Translations under genes and position numbers: made by a program
Source of the DNA: Annulohypoxylon bovei var. microspora
Taxonomy: Eukaryota > Ascomycota > Sordariomycetes > Xylariales > Hypoxylaceae
Assembly (NCBI GenBank): GCA_022836615.1
Contig: MU405323.1
Location: forward strand, 1 to 64,000
Direction: 5' to 3'
Length of the DNA: 64,000 nt
Shown here: piece after piece, positions 56,464 to 64,000 of the stretch
How the letters are laid out: every line of letters starts with the position of its first letter
How positions within the stretch are numbered: the first letter of the stretch is position 1
Notes under the pieces: generated by a model
What the model was told of the DNA's origin: nothing
The model's database searches: none
What the model saw: only the letters and a program-made list of their open reading frames with translations

Positions 56464-56933
56464 CGTGACCTTTTACGTGGGTACGCTGAATCAAAATCAT
56501 GAAGGTCTGTATGTGTTATCATCATGTGCCGGGTTGTGGCTTTAGTATGATTCTCGACGGGCATTCATCTACAAATTTTATTACCTATTACCCATAGGTC
56601 CTGAAAAGATGAGTTTTATGATAAATGTTTGTAAGTTGTAAGTTTTCATGAGACTTGCTATTACCTACATAGAACATCAATTGTTATACCTAGGGTACTT
56701 AAGTCTTAGGTACCTCTCAGTATAATAAACCCCAATAGGTGCATAGGTACCCCGTGCCCTACCCGTACCCCCCGTACCCCGCTAGAATTTAATTAATCGA
56801 GGTTTCTGACGTCTTTTAGCTACATAAAAACCTGGAACTTAAGACATGACATTATGTACGAAATATGTCGATGGATCCAGTTCAACGAACAATTCTATAG
56901 ATGCCTCGATAAAAGTACAGTTCTCCTAAATCC
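56464..56933. other. divergent promoter of NatD and LYR genes
   Basis: 470-bp spacer. It contains a CCCGTACCC repeat near 56750-56780. No gene. Confidence 0.6.
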
Positions 56934-57348
56934 ATGCGCCTACTTCGCGGCAGATCGAATCTGTGCCCAACTTCGATCCGATACTATGCGACCAGCTCAC
57001 CGAAGGGCCGGCTCGGCACTGCCTTGAGCCTGGATCATGTATGTCCGGTTTCTTATCTGTCTTTCTTCCTAGTTCCTATACAATATCTTACATGCTCGCA
57101 TGAACCCCGAAACTTACAAGAACATCGTGTAGTTCCTTCTACGCTCGCGCACTCTATCCCTATATCGCAGTGTGATCCGAGGTACGAGACGAATCGGTGA
57201 CCCGACAACTCGTGCCGAGACACGTAACTTTGCGCGCGCCGAGTTCGAGCGACATCGTGATGTTACCGATCCAGGCCACATACGCTATCTACTGTCGACC
57301 GGCAAGACGGAATGGGAGAGCATGGAGAGATATATAGATGGGATGTAG
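56934..57348 (+). CDS. LYR-motif mitochondrial protein (LYRM2-like)
   Basis: Two exons (56934-57038, 57133-57348) give 106 aa. An Arg-rich N-terminus (MRLLRGRSNLCPTSIRYYAT) fits a mitochondrial presequence. Across the 94-bp intron, ALSLDH joins FLLRSRTLSLYRSVIRGTRR, which carries the LYR motif. NFARAEFERHRDVTDPGHIR and LLSTGKTEWESMERY then follow the LYRM2 pattern. An upstream AG in the intron gives no sensible protein. LYR proteins bind the acyl carrier protein and help assemble respiratory complexes or Fe-S proteins. The first exon was visible as an ORF, but the second is too short to stand out alone. Convergent with bL36m (208 bp between stops). Confidence 0.9.
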
Positions 57349-57556
57349 AAGATGTACTCTATGGGTCTATTACTGCCTCACGATGCTGGCCAACCTATGA
57401 ATGTATGGAAACATAAAAGGCGCTGTGGCTTTGTGCAATCCTTGTTCCGTAGAATACGTCGTATTATGCAGGGAGATATTATTGATATCACGAGTTCCTA
57501 AACGTCGGTCCTCTACCGCTATCGCGTTGTTTTGATCTGCCCATATCCGCAGTAAT

Positions 57557-58002
57557 CTATCCTTGTCGTTGCTTATGTCTCGGGTTCGCGCTGCAGATGA
57601 TATAGATGTAGCCATTGTGTCGCTTGCCAGACTTTCGTCTCACGACCTATAACAACTTTAGCGTTAGCAACTACCTAATCTTAGATTTTATATGTATAGG
57701 ATTGCTGCTAGTCTGCGCTCTGACAAGAAAGCATCGAACCTCCGCCCATAACTCACCTTGCAGTGTTCGCACCGCTTCTTGACCGAACTGTGGACTTTCA
57801 TCCCCCTCGTCTGTTGGTGTGTGATAGCCTGTACCGCTCCCGTCGCCTTTATTGTCGTCGCCGAGGGTCTCGTCGTGGTGCTCGGAGTAAGAACTGCCTG
57901 AGAGATCTTGCGGATGGGCTGTGTCCGCAGCACTTGTCGAGTTGCCGGTGCAGCGCGAAGGGACAATGCCCGGAGTGACGATACTAGGGAAGAGATCGCC
58001 AT
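57557..58002 (-). CDS. RTC6: mitochondrial ribosomal protein bL36m
   Basis: Two exons on the minus strand (58002-57757, 57646-57557) give 111 aa. A long Arg/Ser/Thr-rich presequence precedes the conserved bL36 core: MKVHSSVKKRCEHCK, then across a 110-bp intron VVRRKSGKRHNGYIYIICSA and NPRHKQRQG. The zinc-ribbon ligands C-x2-C, C and H are all present. This is a small basic protein of the large mitoribosomal subunit, related to yeast Rtc6. The second exon is only 90 bp and was found by matching the bL36 C-terminus. Confidence 0.96.
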
Positions 58003-58565
58003 CTTCGAAAAGTCGGATTGTTGTGCTTAGAGTGGTGATTGTTACGATTAGGATCTACGAATGCCACTGTACAGAAGTATCGAAAGTATTGTATGGTGGA
58101 AAATCCGGAGCTAGGGATATGGAGACCTTAGACTAGAACTTAATTGGTCATCGCACGTGCGGTTAAGACCCTCAAGTATGTACCTAAGTACCTGCGTAAC
58201 CGTATTGGTGTATGTACAGGGATCGTATCTATTATGTACGTATCCTGAGGTCTGGTACCGTAAAGCCATACGAAGCAACACCACATAATACATAGATCAC
58301 ATCAAATACAGGAGCTGGAAAAAACCACATTGCTGTCTATTCTCTGCTGTCTTTTCAAATGTATTCTTTTTTGGTACATATAACCACTCGCCACTTCCAT
58401 TAGTGCTCTTGACCATGGATGATGAAACTTGTAAATTGTAATAACTCGCCGCAAACCCGCAAACCCGCAAACTCCCATCATATATCATCCAGACTGAATT
58501 TCATAAAATTCTAACCAATTAGACTAGAATGCGCAGCTCATTACAACCCATAGCACCTTCGATAA
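58003..58565. other. intergenic, 563 bp
   Basis: Between two minus-strand genes (3' of ILV1, 5' of bL36m). No gene seen; a short CGCAAACCC direct repeat at 58450-58475. Confidence 0.6.
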
Positions 58566-60364
58566 CTAACTCCTCAGGAACGTCTTAAAGACGGGGCTTT
58601 GCGTGCAGTCCTCCCACGGGTATCCGATCTCCTTGAATGACTTCTCCAGGTCCGGCACTTCCGCATCAGGGCATTGTATGCCCGCTAAGATCTTGCCCAC
58701 ATCGCTACCACCGTTTCGGTACTGGAATAGGCTGATGTTATATCTCAAGCGTAACATCCGCAAGAACTTCTCCAGGGCTCCGGGGCGTTCTGGGAAGGTA
58801 AACATGTACAACCTCTCATCCGGCACGTCTGACCGACCCCCTACGAGGTAACGGATATGTGACTTGGCAAGCTCATCCCCAGACAGGTCTATAGCAGTCA
58901 TGCCATCGTTGTTGATCCTATCAATCAGCGCCTGGAGCTCCTGTACTCGTTCTGACGCTGCGCCCGTCAACGATATACCGACCAGGATATTGGCTAGCTC
59001 GCTAGTTGCGTAGCGATACGAGAATTCTGTCACAGCGTGCGGCATGACATGGTTGACTAGCTCAGCGAATGCTCCAGGCCTCTCCGGGATACTCACGCGG
59101 AGCAGAGCCTCCTTGCCCTCGCCGAGAGTGGCACGCTCAGCCACGAAGCGCAACCTGTCGAAGTTCATGTTCGCGCCGCTCGTGATGGCTATCACAGATC
59201 GATTCGAGTCGCTCGAAGGATTCGCTACAACCCACTTCTTTAGACCAGCAAGAGCTAGGGCGCCCGCCGGCTCCACTATGGAGCGAGTGTCTTCGAATAC
59301 GTCTTTGATAGCAGCGCATGTCTCGTCAGTGTTTACCTCGATAACATCGTCGATCACCTCTTGGCATATTCGGAAGGTCTCCTCTCCAACGGTCTTGACT
59401 GCTGCGCCATCGGCGAATAAGCCGACTTCTTTAAGCACCACTCGCTTTCCCTCCCGCAGAGACTGGACCATAGCATTGGCGTCCTCGGTTTCGACACCGA
59501 TTATCTTGACGTGAGGCGCAATGCGCTTGACGTAGACTCCAATGCCTGCGATAAGACCACCTCCTCCTACACAGCAGAATATGGCTTCAAGCTTCTGGAT
59601 GTTCGTCTGTCGCAATAACTCCATTCCGATTGTGCCTTGACCAGCAATGACATAGGGGTCGTCGAAGGGCGGGATATTGATAAGGTCGTGTTGCTGTTCT
59701 AGCCGTGCGCATTCTTCCTTGGCGGCATCAAAGTCTGCGCCGTGAAGTACCACACAGCCACCTAGTCTCGAAACATTCTTATGCTTAATACTCGGCGTAC
59801 CCGAGGGCATGACGATAGTCGCGGGGATCTTGAGGATTCTGGCAGAGTATGCAACTCCCTGGGCATGGTTTCCGGCACTGCAAGCTACCACGCCCTTCCA
59901 ACTCTGGTTTCGATCGAGATGCGCCATCTTATTGTAAGCTCCGCGTAGCTTGAAGCTGAAGACTGGCTGCTCATCTTCTCTCTTGAGTAGAACATTGCAT
60001 TCTAATCGGTTCGAGAGGTTGGTGGCGGTTGCGAGGGAGGTTTCTTTGCATGCTTCATAGACTCTCGAGGTGAGGATCAGACGGAGATACTAAGGGAAGA
60101 GGACTTGTCAATCATTTATATCCTCGAAGGAAAAGGTATAAAGGCTTGACGAACATCAGGGTGTCCATTAGGCAGGATGAATTCTTCTGGTACGATCTGC
60201 TTGATTCTGTCCCGTCTGTGCTCCGATGGCGGCGAAGGGTTTGCGCTGTACTCTGTGAGAGAGAGGCCTGATAACGAAGGAGTGCGCGGTGCGTGGCCGT
60301 TGATACCATTACCGGCCCCATTGGCCATCACGGTATCAATTGGAACAGCTGTAGCTCCCGGCAT
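58566..60364 (-). CDS. ILV1: biosynthetic threonine deaminase
   Basis: Two exons (60364-60155, 60089-58566) give 577 aa. NGHPD joins YLRLILTSRVYEACK across a 65-bp intron with donor GTTCGT. The PLP lysine is in FSFKLRGAYN (K117), the phosphate loop is CVGGGGLIAGIG and substrate motif SAGNHAQG is intact. Two C-terminal ACT-like domains (LLRVSIPERPGAFAELVNHV and LYMFTFPERPGALEKFLRML) mark the isoleucine-regulated biosynthetic form. It converts threonine to 2-oxobutanoate, the first step of isoleucine synthesis. The enzyme is mitochondrial in fungi, but this start gives no clear presequence; see the finding on a possible upstream exon. Tandem with bL36m. Confidence 0.96.
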
Positions 60365-61004
60365 GTTAAGATACCAGGATTTAGTCACGATTGTTATTGT
60401 GTTTGGAAATAATAATAAAAAGGAGAAGGTGACGATAGTAGACTAATAGTACGACAATTGTGCTAAGAGTCACAAAATTATTCCAGACTTTCTCGCTTGG
60501 TGGGGCAACTAAATAGTGGGATGTATCATGCATCGCACTCACTTGCAGGAGCTTCAGTGGGGTCTTACAGGTAGGTACCCGCCTAAACCTTCTTCCTTTT
60601 GGCGGAGGCATGGAGGGGTCATAACAGCGGGGACGTATATCTATGTACCAGGGATTAACCCTTGATCGGTAGACGGCGAGAGCTCCCTGAGGCGAGGTAG
60701 GTACCATTTAAGTACCCCGATAACCGTCTTATCGCCTTATCTAGTGGCACATTACCGGGTAGGTACCTAATGTAGGTACATATGTACCGTAAAGACCCCT
60801 ACGGATGGAAATTCATACCTCCATATTGAATGTCAAACCTCTGACTTCGGCTTCGAACTTTGCGCAATCAAGCTCAAGCTTAGTACCAACACGAATACCT
60901 TATTTAAATGTTTGCCTGGGACAACTCCATCGGGATTGAGCTACGAGAACTCGAGAACAAAGCAATCTTTTAAGACCACATCATATCGCGGGACCAATTT
61001 CAGC
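60365..61004. other. divergent region between ILV1 and RCF1
   Basis: 640 bp between starts. On the minus strand it contains an open frame from 60611 with a GTGAGT donor, a possible extra ILV1 exon, and a TGACTC hexamer (60467-60472). Confidence 0.55.
60467..60472 (-). promoter_or_regulatory. possible Gcn4/CpcA-type TGACTC site
   Basis: TGACTC on the minus strand, ~105 bp before the ILV1 ATG. Amino-acid-starvation activators bind TGASTCA; here the seventh base does not fit. It would lie inside an intron if the upstream exon is real. Weak. Confidence 0.25.
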
Positions 61005-61793
61005 ATGGCGGATCGGTCCATGCCCTCGTCGTTCGACGAGAACAGGTGCCTCTCCTTTTAAATACGTCACCACTGGTGCATGTATAGCTTATAAGCCCTC
61101 CCGTTTTAGTGATTACCAAGAAACCGCCTCGCAGAAGATCGGTCGCAAGCTGAGAGAGGAGCCTCTCATCCCACTCGGTAAAATCACACCCTCCACTAAC
61201 AGCCTTGGTCTTTTTTTCGACAAACCGCCCTGGTCTAGGCTAACAGTTCCGCGCTCAACCTTACAGGTACCCTTCTCACCACCTTCGCCGTCTTCAACGC
61301 CTGGCGCGCCATGCGCAAGGGCGACCACGCCCAGGTGCAGCGCATGTTCCGCGCGCGCATCGGCGCCCAGGCCTTCACCGTCGTCGCCATCGTGGCCGGC
61401 GGCGCGTACTACGGCGCCGACCGCGAGAAGCGGAAGGAGCTGATCAAGCTCGAGGCCCAGCAGCGCGCCGAGGAGCGCCACCAGAAGTGGCTGAAGGAGC
61501 TCGATGTCCGAGACGAGGAAGACAAGCAGCTGAAGGCCGCCATGAAGCGAAGGCACGACCGTGTCCAGCAACGGCGGGCCGAGGAGAAGGGGAGGGCGGA
61601 TGCGGCGGAGGCTAAGACGGGTTCCGATGTTGATGCCGATGCCGATGGGCAGGAGAAGAAGGAGACGTCGAATGTTTTGGGTGCTCTGGCGGATGTCGGC
61701 GGTTGGTTTGGGACGAGGAAGAGTGAGAATGCAAACATAGCCGAAGACAAAAAGGCCGAAAAGATAGCCGAAGCGGAACCCACCAAGAAATAA
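61005..61793 (+). CDS. RCF1: respiratory supercomplex factor 1 (HIG1 domain)
   Basis: Three exons (61005-61045, 61110-61177, 61267-61793) give 211 aa. It begins MADRSMPSSFDEN, then SDYQETASQKIGRKLREEPL, IPLGTLLTTFAVFNAWRAMR and the HIG1 signature GDHAQVQRMFRARIGAQAFT. Two membrane helices are followed by a charged coiled coil (RKELIKLEAQQRAEERHQKW) and an acidic Lys/Glu tail. Rcf1 sits in the inner mitochondrial membrane and stabilises complex III-IV supercomplexes. The two introns have weak donors (GTGCCT, GTAAAA), but both joins keep the family sequence. It converges on RTC5. Confidence 0.95.
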
Positions 61794-62149
61794 AATATCA
61801 TACACATACACGATCAAGTTTACAATCGGGTTGTCTTCTCTAAAAGCAACGATGTATCAAAATTGGATTGAAAGAAATGGCCAGAGAACATTCCGGATAA
61901 GGGGTCAAAAATTCTGTTCTGTTGATAGGAGGCTGTCTATAAGTCCATACTTTATGCCATTGTATATACTAAACAGTAACCAATGCCGCCGTATATGCAG
62001 CAGGGTGCCGAGGCTTGCGTCTCGAGTTCAACTGTTCGAATTCGCTTGCTGCACATACAATAGATTATTCAGGCCCCTGGAAGTCATTTAGCAGTACAGT
62101 CAACACCTCCGTTGACCCACCCCTGACACCGATCTGGCCTTTCCGTAAA
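61794..62149. other. convergent intergenic region
   Basis: 356 bp between stop codons. No gene. Confidence 0.65.
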
Positions 62150-63922
62150 TCAAGCCATCGACCCCCCACTCCTGTTTGCGCCAACCAGCCCTGCCATCTC
62201 GAGTAGCGCTCGGTCTGCAGCTATATCGCCCGTGCCTAGATTGACCCTTCTCCTGGCTTCGGCCTCCCGGGCCTCCCATTCCCATCTCTCTCTCTGGATC
62301 CTTGCCTCTTCGTCACCACCACAACCCCACACTTCAATCTCGTCAACTTGGAAGCGTTCCTGAAAGTTGTACTTCCGAGACACGCTAGTTGCGAATGCGC
62401 CGCCACGGGATGCGTAGTCGTGGGTGAAGACTCCATACTCAAAGCTCGAGTCGACAACAAGTGATACGGGTCCTAGATGTCGCAGTGAATGATGACGTGA
62501 TGACGAGCTCGCCTTCGGATGCGGGCAGCCGAAATTGATTCCGGGATTAGCCGTCGGTGGCTTCGCAAAAGCTACATAGTCGTGGTTCATGGTAGAAGCG
62601 GGGAAAACATCATGAGTCGGGGCAAGTTGAAATAATAGCATATCCTCGCCTCCGAAACATTCTCTATGAGTATGTCTCCATGGCTGTCTAACGAGCGCAC
62701 CAAATACTAAGCGGTCACGATCCGGTGGGCTTCCGTTCGGAAACCGTTTTGGAGGTAAAGAGTCATTGAATGTCCCTTCTGACCCACCACTACTTGGAGA
62801 ATCCGAAAGCCTAGTCCCCGAAACCAGTAGGATGGTCGGCGCACGCCAATTGAAGACTTTTGTTTCAAAACTACCCATCGAGAAACCAGCTTCCGAACCC
62901 GAGTATAGTAAGCGCAAGCGCCGGAATAGCTCGTTTCCACTGATAAAGAACGATAGCTGAGACAAAATACTTAGGCTCATAATCTGGCCATTCTCTTGGA
63001 GTAAGGGGGGCCTCACAACCGCCGGGGTCATGGTCTTAGATGGACCGTCTTTTCGTCTAGAAAGGTCAAGGTCCTTGGAAAAAAGAAAGTGTTCGAAGAG
63101 GGGATTGAATCCGTCAAAAAGAAAGGGAAAACTTGACGGAAGAACGTTGTTGAACTGGGCATAGGTGATACCAGGGGATTTCTCCACGTTGATGAAGGCT
63201 GACAGGATATTCTCGGCCGTTGCCCTCAAGTCTTCGAGTTCCGTACCGGTGACCCGATGCGCATAGCTAGAGATATTCTCCAGGGCATCTAATGGAGATA
63301 CTAGGAGTAGTAGCATAATCAGCCTCCTGAAATTATCTGCGGGGATCATAGCCCCGTGCGTAGTAGCGGCATGCGAATCACCCGCTTTAAAAGCGTCGTT
63401 GATATCCAGGGAGCCCAGTGCGGCCAAGACAAGTTCGTCATCATCCGGCCCATCATCGTCAGATTCGTCGCCGGCCTCGTCAACAGCAAATCCAGGCACG
63501 TAACTTTTGGGATTTTGTTCTGTTATGCCTGTAGCTGGACCTGTACCATTCTGCTGCTTCTTGATCTCAGATAGCTTTCGGTCGTATACAGCTAAGCTCT
63601 TGAATAGCAATTTCCTTCTGCTGCTATTACCTCTAGCTAGTATCTTAGTATACCGCTCGGTCATTATGGCCACAACCATAATCATCTGCTCGAAGCTAAG
63701 GATAACCGGAGCATCTTGGAGGAATGGAAAGGCACCGATATAGGACAGCATGTGGAACACGACGGGCGAGATGGCGAGGATGTCGGGAAGCTCGAGAAAA
63801 CGGGCAATGGTGTCCTCCTTAAGATAACGCACATTTTGTTCGTGGTCGGCGAGCGATTTGAAGTTTTGTTTGAAAGAATAAAGCTCTATAGGCTCGAAAC
63901 ATTTACGGGCGAACTTCTCTGC
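62150..63922 (-). CDS. RTC5: RTC5-like TLDc-domain protein (5' part outside window)
   Basis: The last exon on the minus strand encodes 590 residues. It opens AEKFARKCFEPIELYSFKQN and VRYLKEDTIARFLELPDIL, standard for restriction-of-telomere-capping protein 5. A central region with an acidic DEAGDESDDDGPDDDEL patch leads to the TLDc domain: NWRAPTILLVSGTRL, FGALVRQPWRHTHRECFGGE, FGCPHPKASSSS, LVVDSSFEYGVFTHDYASRG and a QVDEIEVWGCGG end. Yeast Rtc5 is linked to the vacuolar V-ATPase. Upstream is an intron whose donor may be the GTAAT at the extreme right edge (63999); the N-terminal exon is missing from the window. Confidence 0.93.
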   Translation of the reverse strand, partial: AEKFARKCFEPIELYSFKQNFKSLADHEQNVRYLKEDTIARFLELPDILAISPVVFHMLSYIGAFPFLQDAPVILSFEQMIMVVAIMTERYTKILARGNSSRRKLLFKSLAVYDRKLSEIKKQQNGTGPATGITEQNPKSYVPGFAVDEAGDESDDDGPDDDELVLAALGSLDINDAFKAGDSHAATTHGAMIPADNFRRLIMLLLLVSPLDALENISSYAHRVTGTELEDLRATAENILSAFINVEKSPGITYAQFNNVLPSSFPFLFDGFNPLFEHFLFSKDLDLSRRKDGPSKTMTPAVVRPPLLQENGQIMSLSILSQLSFFISGNELFRRLRLLYSGSEAGFSMGSFETKVFNWRAPTILLVSGTRLSDSPSSGGSEGTFNDSLPPKRFPNGSPPDRDRLVFGALVRQPWRHTHRECFGGEDMLLFQLAPTHDVFPASTMNHDYVAFAKPPTANPGINFGCPHPKASSSSRHHSLRHLGPVSLVVDSSFEYGVFTHDYASRGGAFATSVSRKYNFQERFQVDEIEVWGCGGDEEARIQRERWEWEAREAEARRRVNLGTGDIAADRALLEMAGLVGANRSGGSMA

Positions 63923-64000
63923 CTATACGACGGGCGGAATGTCAGCTCATGTTGCATATTGAATAAGCTTGAAGAGGTGAGAGGGCTAGGAATGATTACC

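Noticed and set aside
61113..61817. 234-codon antisense ORF over RCF1
   Set aside because: Leu-rich shadow of the RCF1 coding strand; it also runs across RCF1 introns.

Overview
This window is nuclear DNA from a filamentous ascomycete, most likely a Sordariomycete. Exons are interrupted by many short introns of about 50-150 bp. Donors are mostly GTAAGT-like, and acceptors follow CTAAC/CTGAC-like branch points. Gene families are typical of Pezizomycotina (DUF7025 AAA ATPase, LPPELR-type DUF7730 protein, secreted S8/S10 peptidases, fungal UDP-rhamnose reductase). About 26 protein genes and one RNA gene occupy roughly half of the 64 kb; the rest is AT-richer non-coding DNA. No intact transposon, tRNA, 5S rRNA or CRISPR array was seen. 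One assembly gap (10 N, flanked by G and C homopolymers) lies near 34.8 kb.

Layout. 0-10 kb: membrane-anchored M28 glutamate-carboxypeptidase-like peptidase, small six-cysteine secreted protein, secreted S10 serine carboxypeptidase, AAA ATPase. 10.4 kb: U6 snRNA gene with an upstream TATA box and a B-box-like element just downstream. 12-21 kb: acetate-transporter-family protein, a 5-kb gene-free stretch, then a divergent pair of TRAX (with an 18-nt microexon) and the GPI mannosyltransferase GPI14. 22-24 kb: F-box-like protein. 24-28.9 kb: gene-free. 28.9-34 kb: subtilisin (S8) and squalene synthase ERG9. 35-41 kb: small unknown protein, UDP-4-keto-6-deoxyglucose epimerase/reductase (rhamnose synthesis), DnaJ-X protein. 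42-54.7 kb: Ser/Pro-rich coiled-coil protein, cytochrome-b5-domain protein, NBS1 of the MRN complex, secreted six-hairpin-like protein, DUF7730 protein, single-span membrane protein. 55.6-64 kb: housekeeping block of NatD acetyltransferase, LYRM2-like LYR protein, mitoribosomal bL36m, threonine deaminase ILV1, respiratory supercomplex factor RCF1, and RTC5 (cut by the window end).

There is no operon-like logic. Genes sit in divergent and convergent pairs. Thematically there are three extracellular or luminal peptidases in the first 30 kb and four mitochondrial (or probably mitochondrial) proteins between 56.9 and 61.8 kb. Splice models were built by eye from conserved protein frames. All coordinates were derived by hand from the sequence, and no database search was run.
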